A stretch of 64,000 bases of DNA from Cryptomeria japonica (Eukaryota > Streptophyta > Pinopsida > Cupressales > Cupressaceae): contig NC_081413.1 in the NCBI RefSeq assembly GCF_030272615.1, positions 720,331,867 through 720,395,866 of the forward strand, written 5' to 3'. This document shows, in pieces, positions 46,201 to 55,752 of the stretch. The translations under genes and the position numbers were made by a program. Each line of letters begins with the position of its first letter. The first letter of the stretch is position 1. The notes beneath the pieces are model-generated. The model saw only the letters and a program-made list of their open reading frames with translations, was not told where the DNA came from and searched no databases.

Positions 46201-47373
46201 AGCTTGATCGGCTAAGCTCTGTGGGAACAACCTCATCAAGTATGTTTCTTCTGCCACTACCTCAATGCAAGCTATGAAGAATTGTCTTATGTGTGCCTTG
46301 GGGTCTCCTTTCCCTCTATACTTGTCAAATTTTGGTGTCACAAAGTGTGCAGAAAATGGAGGCATTGGAATGCTCTTATCGAAGGGATAAGGACATATAT
46401 CTCTCATAGTGTATGTTGGTTTTGATGTACTCATGTCCTCCATTTTCTTTTGTAAATCTCTTATTTGTTGCTCCAAATTGCTCTTGAGAGGAGATCTATT
46501 TCTTGTAGCATACCCAATGTTTGGGACGCCAATTTGAGGAGGAGCTTGTTGCATGTATGGATGATACTGATCGTAGACATGTCCATATGGAGGTCTATAT
46601 TGATGCGGCATATATGGAGCACTTGGTATAGCTTCATGTTGAGGAACCCCATATCTATTTTGTGCATATATACCATATTCAATAGGCATTTCATTTTCCA
46701 TTGTGTTGCCCCCAAATTTGACATGAGGTTTCCTTATGTCCAAATTTTGAGGATGCCTTTGAGTATCCACCTGTTTTGATTGATCCATAGATGGAGCATG
46801 TGATTGAGCATATCTATCTGCATAAGGCTTCCATAATGGTCTTCGAAGGTAAGTATCATATGTTTGAGCTTGTGTATGTGGGATTTCTGGTTTTTGAAGC
46901 AAAACTAATGGTGACTCAGGCATCATATTCGGTCCTCTATTTCCCCCACTATTGGGTCTCCTTTGATCCATGTTGGATTGAGTTTGTTGCGAGGGTCGAT
47001 TTTCCATAAGTTGAGACATGTCAAAGTCATGAGGTATTTTAGCTCCACTTTGTGCCATCATGTGTAAGAAGTATTGTCTATCCCTCTTCATTATCTCTTC
47101 AACCAATCTATTGAAATGAGGATTCATTATGGATTCTTCTATATCTGCTGATTGTATTGAAAAGTTGTCCACATTGTCATTGTGTGTAGCATTGTTATTT
47201 GTAGTGTCTGCGTTTTCCACATTTGGATTGTTTCTATAAACATTCATGTCTGGTAATGTAGTGTGCTCAGGATTGTAGAATAAATCATTGTCATACTCAT
47301 AAGAACTCATATTTGCGGACTCTTGAGCTTCTTTAGCTATTTTCCTAGATTTTTGAAGGTGGGTTTCAACCAT
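43261..47373 (-). CDS. E1 gag-protease frame fused to integrase tail
   Basis: A single 1370-codon frame (MVETHLQKSRKIAKEAQESA). Domains in order: an Asn/Gln-rich N-terminus to about residue 330; a retrotransposon gag capsid-like domain, about 340-520 (MEWFSQLPPGIKSWGDLAEA; FLQRWRNLASRC); a zinc-binding motif near 640 (CEFHKSKGHKTSNCH); a retropepsin at about 850-960 with the catalytic LIDGGAGLNI and LLGRPWIHEM; a long Lys/Ser-rich stretch without domains, about 1010-1280; and an integrase C-terminal segment (FEVGDLVLRENP; FEPNWLGPYIITAVYG) ending at HLRRFYT. The DGGA protease and the integrase tail fit the Tat/Ogre lineage. Reverse transcriptase and RNase H are not encoded. The frame itself looks whole. 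Confidence 0.85.
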   Translation of the reverse strand: MVETHLQKSRKIAKEAQESANMSSYEYDNDLFYNPEHTTLPDMNVYRNNPNVENADTTNNNATHNDNVDNFSIQSADIEESIMNPHFNRLVEEIMKRDRQYFLHMMAQSGAKIPHDFDMSQLMENRPSQQTQSNMDQRRPNSGGNRGPNMMPESPLVLLQKPEIPHTQAQTYDTYLRRPLWKPYADRYAQSHAPSMDQSKQVDTQRHPQNLDIRKPHVKFGGNTMENEMPIEYGIYAQNRYGVPQHEAIPSAPYMPHQYRPPYGHVYDQYHPYMQQAPPQIGVPNIGYATRNRSPLKSNLEQQIRDLQKKMEDMSTSKPTYTMRDICPYPFDKSIPMPPFSAHFVTPKFDKYRGKGDPKAHIRQFFIACIEVVAEETYLMRLFPQSLADQAMEWFSQLPPGIKSWGDLAEAFIQHFSYNIETDVSVTTLCNTKQKEGESFATFLQRWRNLASRCSCEIPQKQMVEMFTQNVNKAIGYDLRKACLSTFKDVIEKGLATEKVLIEQGVIKIFKENKDDFKGKDKPKFWNKNKNTVNDGVVDANTVRPKFIFSGSSSTNNQVNTQTTSRSRRKYTPLGEPLESVFKKLVANKVITVPDFPPYEPKVKPNWWNDDEYCEFHKSKGHKTSNCHRLKNIVQDLIDRGDIEIEGHSSNQEHEMFKEPFPKHDKGKGKVTDDQANYTRAPYNYDSTINHISMDNHISTITIKNKNPENPSQRPKIVLKGVGSSSESTSECHVTTRRGKITLLGASTNNTNSSSIKPEYDLVEQLGKTPALISILELLRISPAHKAILDKILRDTVVPTDLNVDQFQAMVGYLSVPHSLTFTEADDASISQPHNAPLHIEAFIHKHRIKRVLIDGGAGLNICTLSTIKQLGYSDKAVNSTNQITIKAYDDEERSSKGTVTLPLRVGPVTKDVVCQVLDLDLTYNILLGRPWIHEMSAVPSTYHQCIKFPHNGVEVTIKADPNPFIYCNNMQPRSEITIPVNQEVVPSSAYVDPESLKASTSKQTELKEKFKIKDLGCGEYIFHVDQLPLSPKVFCQQEQPTSNMQDQGIGCEPPSVVATKSECKSPLVVQATLDINSRKSGSSEESIEHIANPLDNSHSLTISSTHSISTPLPDLDQQQLQKPSLIRDHKSSFEKKNLKVKTKEKSFSPNKNQKLLDSAKIKVKDKNPMKQKEQELISPNIKITGGKSSKILSQKAYLLILSLHHAILLSLLFTVISLHNSSTCSTHPSPFGDTSRTFNGASSKDFAISDAQTSLGDTHMGLCSPHTSNSISIPLSRKTDTQATHHSVKEQCSYNHKVKPRTFEVGDLVLRENPKNQQDRDKKDKFEPNWLGPYIITAVYGSRAYQLSTTEGEPLEDPINNMHLRRFYT

Positions 47374-47867
47374 GAACTAGGTGTTTGACCAAGATGTGAG
47401 AGACTAGATGAAAAGTGAAAAGAGTATGGAAGACCAAGAGTTGTATGGAATGTAAATGAATCTTGAGGTGTACTTGCAATGTCCAAAGTTTAAGACCAAG
47501 TATGTAAGTAGTAGAGTAGGTGTGACTTCCAAAGAGAGGATCGTTTCTCTTGATGAGGTAAGCTGACCTTGACTCTAAGTAAAACCAAATAAGACCCAAA
47601 GGTAAGAAACCTCGATGAGGGACCACTTAGCAAAGTGTAGTTGTATGTAGTGTGTTGAAAGAGTATGGTGAGGACAAGCAAGTGACCTTTTTGACTCAAG
47701 TTTTTAGACAAGTATGAATGTAAAATGAGATGTAAAGCAATGATGGACTGTATGAGACCCAAGGATAGGTTGAATGCTAGATGAAACCTGAAGAGACAAC
47801 CTAGGAAGCTCAAGTATTCCGAAACTGATTTCTTTTGTTTGTTGGACTCTGAAATTTCCAATTTTGA

Positions 47868-48150
47868 ACACAGACGCGACTTTATCCTTCACAGACGCGG
47901 TTTCCTGACACAGACGCTACTATGTTTAACCCAGACGCGCTTCTGCAATTTTTTTGTTGATGTTTGCTGGACTGTAAAGTTTTTTTGCCCTTCTGAACAC
48001 AGACGCGACTGTATACTGCACAGACGTGATTCCCAGACACAGACATGTCTCTGTTCGACATAGACGCCTCTAAAAACACAGACGCTATTCTGCCCTTCAC
48101 AGACACGCTTAGATTACCTAGACGCGGTTAAAACAGACACAGACGCGTTT
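47868..48150 (+). repeat. CACAGACGCG motif array, leader copy 1
   Basis: About 12 copies of (A)CACAGACGCG or close variants (cacagacgtg, cagacatg, tagacgcc, cagacgct) occur in two clusters, 47868-47945 and 47995-48150, spaced 17-30 bases with unrelated spacers. The gap between the clusters holds 'tttttttgttgatgtttgct' and has lost the motif. Confidence 0.85.
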
Positions 48151-49361
48151 CTGTAAACTTCGTGCAATTTTTCCAATCTGTGAAGTTGTTTTTGTTGTGA
48201 CCAAATTCAACTGTTTGACTGTTTTTCGCGACAAGAGGACACAATGTTGATGACTCAATGTTTGCAAACTGTCTAGACTCCAAAAGTGTGTTGTTTGATT
48301 TAAAAAGTTTTGCATACACTTGAAGACACAAAAGACACAATGTTTTGTTGTTTAGTCTTGAATGTTTGAAGGTTTAGCATAAGACAAGCACAAATCTTAG
48401 GGCTGGCCAAGACAATAGTTGTTGATCCCACATAGGGTTTTACCCCCGAGGCTACGCTATTCAGAGTGGATACTTAGATGCTTGACCTCACTAGCTCCAC
48501 CCTCGACACTCACTTCTCGGGTCAGCCAAGCATCAGTCCCCATGAAAACTCCCCATGGCGAACTTTGTATCTCTACTAAGAATCGTATGTGTGTGGGCCG
48601 CTACCAGAGGTCCGACCTCCTGCCTCAACAACTAGAAGGATTTGGGCTTCTAAAACAAAAAGTTGCTAGTAAGGGCATCCGCTCGTGTGGCCATACATGC
48701 GGCACTTTCAGCTCTGTAAATACAGAAGGCTCCCAGCTGGTAGGAGTTACGCCCTACAAATGATCAAATAAATTTGATCAAACGGGTTTATGGGGAGACA
48801 TAGTGTCGGTATGAACTAATCAACACACGTTATCCATAGTTTTCACCATGAATACATTTGATTATAGTGGTTCGGATGAGGTGGGTTTTCCTCGCTACCA
48901 CTTGGGTCGTTCTCTTCTCACTAGTAGTCCTAATGACCACACGGGAAGACAGGCCCTCTAAAGATTAAACAAAAACAGCCTATTGCTCAAGACACAAAAG
49001 ACAATGATTCAATTTTAGTGCACCAATAGAAGTGTTTGCTAATCTATAAAAACAAGGCACACAACAAACTTACAAAATCCTAGCCAAGGCCCTGCAACAA
49101 AATTGTTAGTAGTTTGGGTTGTTTCAAATGATAACCCCTTCCTGCAAGAACACAAGTTAGGTAGATTTTAGAAAACCCAAAAGACTTTGTGAAAAAGGGG
49201 CCTTCAACAAAAACATTTTTTTGCCTCCAAAGCAAACTGCACAAACTTAGTTAGCTAGATCTGCAAGGGTTAGCCGAAAATAAACCAGATCTGAAACCCT
49301 AAGTATAAAATCCGAAAACCCGAATCAAAGAAAAATTTGAAAATTGCAAAACAGAAAGCAC

Positions 49362-49620
49362 AGACGCAGTTATACCAGACACAAACACGTCTGTATGACA
49401 CAGACACGGTTCTGTGATGCACAGACGCGCTCACAGAACGCAGACGTTTTTTTTCGAACACAGACGCGGGAATAATCGACACAGACGTGTTTTTAATTCA
49501 TAGACGCGGCTCCAGAAACCTGCACAATAAATTCTGGCAAAAACACAGATGCGATTCATGATATTGTAGACGCTTCTGAAACACAAAAACGCGATCCGAA
49601 CGCTCGCAGACGCGGAAAAA
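49362..49620 (+). repeat. CACAGACGCG motif array, leader copy 2
   Basis: About 13 copies of the same motif in the same orientation as at 47868-48150, starting near 49358 and ending with 'cgcagacgcgg' at about 49615. It lies about 90 bases from the primer site. Confidence 0.85.
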
Positions 49621-49726
49621 CCTAAAATGTCGTCGAAAATTGTCCGATCTGCAACTTCAAAAATGCAAAATCTGCAACAAAAATGTTAAATGCAAAGGGA
49701 CAAGAGTCCCACCGGGCGTGCCAAAA

Positions 49727-50466
49727 TGTGTATGGTGAAAATGGATAACAATAATAACAAATATTGAAAGGCTAAATGAATTCAACCACCAAACCCTAGC
49801 CTAACAATGAACAAAGATCCACCATAACATATGAAGATTACCTAAGACAATGCAAATAAAATGAAATCAGAAAGATTATACCATCACATGTCCACTAGGG
49901 TTTTGATCTCCATTTTTCCTATCTCCATTGATCTTGCTTGATATATTTGCTCTCAGATTTTAATATGCACAAGAGCTCAACAAAGAACGGAATGTGGTTG
50001 CAAGTAGGATCGTAGTGTAGTCAATTGATCAAGTAGTTAGAATTTGACAATGAAGAAAGCATCTTCTTAAATAGAAGACACAATATGAAATGGAGGGTTA
50101 AGATTGAGAGGTGTAAAAGGAGGTCGGCTAGGATTAGAGGGTAGGTATAAGAAATAGTAAAATAATGAAAGGGGTAGGTAGTGTAGGAATTAAGAGATGA
50201 ATGACATGTGTCATGTGTAGAAAAAGATAATGAATTAATTAAATAAATAAAGATTTATTTAATTAATAGAAGAATAAGACAATTAAATAAATAAAATATT
50301 TATTTAATTTAGGAAAGGGATAATTTAAATAAATAAATGTATTTATTTAAATAAGAAATAAGGCTAGAAGAGGATAAATGAATTAATTAAATAAATAAAG
50401 ATTTATTTAATTAATAGAAGAATTAGGCTTAGATAATTAAATAAATAAAATATTTATTTAATTAGA
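49727..50466 (-). repeat. E1 5' LTR
   Basis: Starts TGTGTATGG on the plus strand directly after the reversed primer site. It is nearly identical to 39226-39988 but stops at 'attagaca', where it meets E2's primer site. Confidence 0.93.
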
Positions 50467-50539
50467 CATTTTGGCACGCCCGGTGGGACAATACAAAAAT
50501 GGTACATATACTGATACAAAGGGGAGCCCTCTATGGCTA

Positions 50540-51940
50540 TGATGAACTCCCTCCCTCAGAGCCGCCTGGCCTCGACGGACGCTGAGCTATAGAAGGACCC
50601 GCTCCAGGATCACCCTGCCTGTCTGGTGGTGGTGGAGGACCCATGACCCCACCACTAGATGCCTATCTCCTCTGGCTCCCTCCCATAGCTGTCGCTGTCC
50701 GCGATGGTCTATGGAAGCTCCTCGCCTGCTGATCCGCTGGCACTACACCATAGTACAGGTCTCTCCAATAGCCAATCTCCTCACCGGCTCGTAGCACATA
50801 TGCGTAGCCTGCCCCTGTGTCCCCTACAGCCACCCCTCGTGTCGTCCTATCCAGACAGAGGAACCCACTGATAACTCCTGTCAACACTATTGGTAGTGCT
50901 AATCCTGTCCATGTCATGGTATCCCATGCCACATGTCCCACCCTCATCTCTAGTCCTGGATCCTAGAACACTCGTCTCAGTGCATCCCTATTTCCGTCTC
51001 GATCATAGGGTACTAACTCCCCATCAATCGTTATCCGCATAATCCTATATACATCCTCCAGGGTGACTGTCATCTCACCCATCGACAGATGGAACGTGCA
51101 CGTCTCAAAGTGCCATCTCTCAGCCAGCACAGTCAGCAAACCCATGTTTTCCCGAAACTCAGGCACATACAGCACGTGTCTCAATCCCATCTCCTCAATG
51201 GCAGCTCTATCCTGAAACGACAACTCTGGTCGCAACCTCTGTGTGGACGGGAATCTCTCCCGTGACTCCAACATAGGCAAATACTCCTGCAGTCAAGCAA
51301 ATCAATCATGTCAGTCATCATGGCATTCACTGTTCATCACAAAATGCTACTTTTTTATCTAAGTGCATATGGCATTCTATCCTAGTGACACTCACTATTC
51401 ATCACAAAGTGTTGCTTCTACCCTAGTGACACTCACTGTTCATCTCAAAGTGTTGCTATTTATCCTAGTGGTACTCACTGTTCATCACAAAGTACTACGT
51501 GTGTGACACTCCCTGTTCATCACAAAGTGCCGCTCACATTTGCACTCCCTATTCATCACAAAGTGCTGCTCATATTTTAGTACTCCCTGTTCATCACAAA
51601 GTACTTTATCTTGGTACTCACAGTTCATCACAAAGTGCCTTGATCTATCCTAGTCTTCCTAGAGGACCTGCTTGAGTGTATCCTCTCAGCAGCTTATCCA
51701 ATCGACAGCGTATGTTCATCACAGAACTGTCGATTTGACCTAGAAGATGCAAATTCATACTTTTCAAATGCAAACGCGCTTTCCTGACATAAACGTGCAT
51801 TTATTACATTACCTAGCATGCATTAATGACAACAATAAATGCATCAAAGTACGAGGAGGTTTTGTGGTACTTACTGGCTCTCCTACCTCTGCTGGCCTCT
51901 AGAATCGGCGAACGCGATCAAATCTATGAACCAAGGCCAT
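50540..51940 (-). pseudogene. PMD gene, antisense in E2: two exons
   Basis: Minus-strand gene with the same architecture as in E1. Exon 1 (51940-51875) encodes a MALVHRFDRVRRF-type start and is 66 nt long; the donor is GTAAGTACC. The intron is 51874-51287. The acceptor is CTTGACTGCAG and exon 2 begins GAGTATTTGCC. Exon 2 encodes LRHVLYVPEF, TFHLSMGEMTVTLEDVYRI and, beyond the E1 copy's end, VISGFLCLDRTTRGVAVGDT, EEIGYWRDLYYGVVPADQQA and a Pro/Gly-rich tail. The domain is the plant mobile domain. A small number of breaks are present. The shared intron positions in E1 and E2 show the gene was captured, with its intron, before the two elements separated. Confidence 0.72.
51321..51630 (-). repeat. 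Hairpin array in E2 PMD intron, eight units
   Basis: Eight units with loop complement C(C/A)CTGTTCATCACAA on the plus strand. Arm pairs include GCATT/AATGC (51323), ACACT/AGTGT (51388 and 51430), GTGGTACT/AGTACTAC (51478), GCACT/AGTGC (51542), AGTACT/AGTACT (51579) and GGTACT/AGTGCC (51613). Stems keep pairing while their sequence changes; a few differences leave G-T pairs in one strand. Confidence 0.82.
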
Positions 51941-52258
51941 CGCTGCTGACTGCTGCTGCTCTATTTTCGCTCTGCACTCTGCTCTCGTGGATGTATAGAT
52001 GACAATGAGGATGTATTTTCCCCCGTGGTCTATCTTATAGACTACCCCTAGCCTTCGTTTCCCGAGTCAGTCTTCTTTACCGGTCAGTCCATTCTAGCCT
52101 CTCTTTCTTATCGAGAGATAGTCTGCAATCTTTTCAGACATTTTCATCCAATCTCTCGAGGGGGCATATTATTCCCATTTTGGGGCAACTCTGTATCAGT
52201 TCATCTTATCTTCTTTGAAACAATGCGACAAGCTGCATTGTCTCAAAGAGGGGCAAAA

Positions 52259-53054
52259 TGTAGACACCCAAAATTGTCATGTCTAATTAAATAAATATTT
52301 TATTTATTTAATTGTCTAAGCCTAATTCTTCTATTAATTAAATAAATCCTTATTTATTTAATTAATTCATTTATCCTCTTCTAGCCTTATTTCTCATTTA
52401 AATAAATACATTTATTTATTTAAATTATCCCTTTCCCAAATTAAATAAATATTTAATTTATTTAATTATCCTACTTCTTCTATTAATTAAATAAATCTTT
52501 ATTTATTTAATTAATTCATTATCTTTTTCTACACATGACACATGTCATTCATCTCTTAATTCCTACACTACCTACCCCTTTCATTATTTTACTATTTCTT
52601 CTACCTACCCTCTAATCTTAGCCGACCTCTCTTTTTACACCTCTCAATCTTAACCCTCCATTTCATATTGTGTCTTCTATTTAAGAAGATGCTTTCTTCA
52701 TTGTCAAACCCTAATGACTCACCCTAATCACTCAGCCTAATCGACAATTTGGAGGACTCGACTACACTACGATCCTACTTGCAACCACATTCCGTTCTTT
52801 GTTGAGCTCTTGTGCATATTAAAATTTGAGAGCAAATATATCAAGCAAGATCAATGGAGATAGGAAGAATGGAGATCCAAACCCTATTGGACATGTGATG
52901 GTATAATCTTTGTGATTTCATTTGATTTGCATTGTCTTAGGTAATCTTCATATGTTATGGTGGATCTTTGTTGATTGTTAGGCTAGGGTTTTGTGGTTGA
53001 ATTCATTTAGCCTTGCAATTTTGTTATTATTGTTATCCATTTTCACCATACACA
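52259..53054 (+). repeat. E2 3' LTR
   Basis: 796 bp, TGTAGACACC...ACCATACACA, with the same AT palindromes as the E1 LTRs but with more differences and an extra stretch near 52710-52755 ('gactcaccctaatcactcag'). Confidence 0.92.
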
Positions 53055-54203
53055 TTTTCCATGAGAAAGTACATGAAATTATAGCCCATTTACAAAAAAC
53101 TTGCACCAGAACAGGAGCAAAAATGAGCAAGATATGGCCATTTGAAGTTGAACTGCAAAATCAAAAAGCTCAATGAGAGGGGCCTGCAAAAATTTTCAAA
53201 AATTGATGATGTCAACAAAATACAAGGTTAAATTTGATGATCGTCTAGCCATCGCAAAAAATTCGCCTCCCTGCCTACGTGGCATTTGTATAGTATAGAT
53301 AGATGACGTGGATGATGTTGATGTGGCAAGTGTGATGTGGCAAAGGTTGATGTGTCGTACGCTGACATGGTGGAGATCTCTACGTGGCTTGGAGTTCGTG
53401 TGGGGCCCAGCAGTGGTTAGCGGCTCGACGGGCAGAGGTGTCGGCAAAGAGGTCGGGCCCGACTGATGGGAAAGGTCGGTGGTGCTGTTAGAAGATCGCG
53501 GGGGCCGGGAAGCAGGAGTCGAAGCTGGGAAGTGGCGTAGTGGTCGGACGACAAGAGACTATAGGCCAACAGTGAGAAAACAGCGGAGCTGTCGTTCACT
53601 TTCCATCCAACGGGCAAGAGATTTGGTGGTCATGACAGCGGAGCACCACAACACGGCAGAGGAATCACGGAGCCAACATAGACCACGGTGGCGGCAGGTC
53701 CAGTAGAGTTCCGACAGAGAAGGACACAGGTCGATAGGGAAGGATGCGGGGCTGCCGGAAGGTCGAACAACAGGTACAAACACCGAGGGGTTAGCAGCTA
53801 CACAACCAGTTGGAACCTGCAGGACGACAGGTCACGGGGGGGTCTATGGACCCCCCCCCCCCCCCAAAAAAAAAAAAAAGTTTTTATTTTATTTTTTATT
53901 TTTTTCAAAAAAAAAAAGTTGACAATTTTTTTGCGGATAATAATATGAATTTTTTGCAGACTTTTTTTTTGAATTTTTTTTCAAAATTTGTACAAATATA
54001 GCAAAATTGGCAAAAAAATTTCTCTCACCAAAATAGGCTGACTTTATACTCAAAATTCATGGAAATGGCCACCCAGACACAATGGCGAGGTCGGATCTAG
54101 TCTAGGACACCTCCAAAAGATGTTGATCCTCAGATCTTCCTCTTGACGTCGCAATAATGCCTCTCAAAGACGAACCAATGACACTCTAATGGCTCTGATA
54201 CCA
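53055..54203 (-). mobile_element. Element F leader, right piece
   Basis: Non-coding sequence on the map-left of element F's primer site. 53190-53850 is unusually GC-rich. 53850-53920 is a poly-C/poly-A/poly-T stretch. The tRNA-Met primer site TGGTATCAGAGCC reads on the minus strand at 54191-54203. No gag frame is visible. Confidence 0.55.
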
Positions 54204-54654
54204 TGTGAGATTTTGCCAAGATCAAGAGATCAATGAAAGTACAAATAGAGAGACATAATATAGGACAAGAATAAACTGTATTCTCATCAATAGATAAATG
54301 ATCAATAATTGTTCATACAATGAATATGACCTGCATATATAGGCAAGGCTATGTGGATATGTGAGCACACAAACATGACATGTGGCTCAATAAGAAACAA
54401 GGGTAGGTAGGAGAAACAATAAAATATTCCACATGAGGTGGATGACCTACCGAAGGTGGAATTATCACTCCATAATAAGTGGATATGATAAAGAGATCAA
54501 CACCATAAAAGGTGGAAATTCTCCTACACACACTATCCCAATGTGGCACAAACACCCAAGTGTCTCATACCCAAATTACTATGAAATGCATTTCCCAAGT
54601 AAGCTTAAGTAAGGTGTAATAATATCCAATATGAATAATTATTTACACCAACAC
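54204..54654 (-). mobile_element. Element F 5' LTR (Ty1/copia)
   Basis: 451 bp. The element strand begins TGTTGGTGTAAATAATTATT and ends AAATCTCACA, immediately followed by the exact primer site TGGTATCAGAGCC. A TATATA-type stretch lies near 54335. It was inserted into copia B's integrase: the flanking bases at 54655-54659 (ATTGG on the minus strand) resemble AGTGG at the other end of the block (38911-38915). Confidence 0.8.
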
Positions 54655-55752
54655 CAATACACATTAGGAAGGTTAGCATCCTTCAACATAGTTCTAGCTA
54701 TTTAAACAACAATCCTATTCTTTCTTTTAACAACTCCATTCTACTGAGGAGTCCTAGGAGAAACAAAATGTCTTCTAGTACTGTTTTCTTCATAGAATCT
54801 ATCAAATTCATTTGATGTAAACTTTCCTCCTCTATCAAATTAAGCATTTGATCTTAGCATCTACTTGATTCTCAACCATAAACTTGAATACATTAAAAAA
54901 AAAAGTGCTTCAAATTTTTCCCTAAAGAAGGTAACCCATGTCATTCTAGAATAATCATCTATAAGAAACATGAAATACTTTTTACCATTCAACCCCCTTG
55001 TCCTTGTAGGTCTACATAAATCTGTATGAATTAGCTCCAAAGCTTTTGAAGTTGAATGCTCATCGTTCTTGAATCTCGTCTTTGTTTGCTTTCCTGAGTG
55101 ACATTCCTTGCACATAGTGTCAACAAGTTTGATGATATTTGACAAATCTCTCATAAAATGAGTAGAACTGATCTTGACCATATTGTCAAAGTTGATATGT
55201 CCCATCCTTTTGTGCCACAACCAACATTCACTGCTCTACCCTAGTAAACTGCAACTTCTTCCACTATTATCCTTCACATAGTAGACATTTCCATTAGTTC
55301 TTATAGCTTATGCAACTAATCTCCCAAAACTTCATTCATAAATTTGACATTCAAACCCACGAAATATCCCCTATTGGACATTTGACTTACACTCAAAAGA
55401 TTATGTCTCAAACACTTAACATAATAAACATAATCAGTCTTATGTTTACCATCAATGAAAATAGCTCCTTTACCACAAATAGGTGCAACTTCCTCACATG
55501 CAAACTTTACATATCCACCATCATACCTCTTAAAATCAATGAACTTTCCTTTATCACCTGTCATATGATTTGAATATCCAAAATTAACTATCCACGCTTT
55601 AGGCTCTACTTTTGCTTGCAATGCAATTTTCACAGTCACTAATTTTTCATTGTTCTTCATATCTGCTAAATTGTCAAGTCTTTTATTATTATTATCCTCT
55701 ATAGCTAAAAACAATGACTCTTCATTTGGGTCATTGCCATCTTCTTCTTCAA
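54655..55752 (-). mobile_element. Copia B, 5' part: protease to integrase (fossil)
   Basis: On the minus strand: a protease region (WIVNFGYSNHMTGDKGKF, close to the copia DSGCSxHMTG motif), the pre-integrase zinc segment (MWHKRMGHINFDNM; CKECHSGKQTKTRF), then the integrase core (ELIHTDLCRPTRTRG; FLIDDYSRMTWV; YEENSTRRHFVSPRTPQ), ending at PNVYW. The next residues, KEATHTVV, are found at 38.9 kb. Gag and the 5' LTR are missing; the segment starts abruptly after copia C's 3' end. Broken at several places. Confidence 0.82.

Larger units (their letters stand above)
47374..49706 (-). other. E1 leader between primer site and gag
   Basis: A 2.3-kb untranslated leader. It contains two CACAGACGCG arrays and, between them, a more complex block (48420-48780) with no frame on the element strand that I can assign. 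Short open frames on both strands here look accidental. Long leaders with extra sequence are common in Tat/Ogre elements. Confidence 0.6.
39226..50466 (-). mobile_element. Element E1: Tat/Ogre-like Ty3/gypsy element, non-autonomous
   Basis: An 11.2-kb element. On the minus strand it comprises the 5' LTR (50466-49727, slightly short at its outer end), a primer site within TTTTGGCACGCCCGGTGGGA (49707-49726), a 2.3-kb leader with CACAGACGCG arrays, a 1370-codon frame, a downstream region with an antisense PMD gene, a polypurine tract (AGAGGGGCAAAA, 39989-40000) and a 3' LTR (39988-39226). The two LTRs differ at only about three positions in 740, so this is by far the youngest insertion in the window. 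Reverse transcriptase and RNase H are absent, so it would need a helper. Outer target duplications cannot be checked because its right end is fused to E2. Confidence 0.88.
50467..53054 (+). mobile_element. Element E2: small PMD-carrying relative of E1
   Basis: Plus-strand element: primer site within TTTTGGCACGCCCGG (from about 50468), an internal region of about 1.8 kb consisting mainly of an antisense PMD gene, a polypurine tract (AGAGGGGCAAAA, 52247-52258), and a 3' LTR at 52259-53054 (TGTAGACACC to CATACACA). It lacks any gag or pol sequence. Its own 5' LTR is missing; the reversed E1 LTR sits in its place. Its internal sequence is an inverted, diverged counterpart of 39989-41640. Confidence 0.82.

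Noticed and set aside
48419-48763. A 114-codon plus-strand frame in the E1 leader
   Set aside because: It is antisense to the element, has no recognised domain, and no partner frame in E2; recorded only as part of the leader.
47868-49620. CRISPR-like array of CACAGACGCG units
   Set aside because: The core is only about 10 bases and degenerate, spacer lengths vary widely, and the setting is a plant LTR element, so a CRISPR array is not credible.
39218-53060. E1 and E2 as one element with a central LTR
   Set aside because: The outer LTRs are in opposite orientation, there are two primer sites pointing away from the central LTR, and each side has its own polypurine tract, so these are two elements 5' to 5'.
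53479-53948. GC-rich frames in the F leader
   Set aside because: Short overlapping frames on both strands in GC-rich sequence without any domain; accidental.
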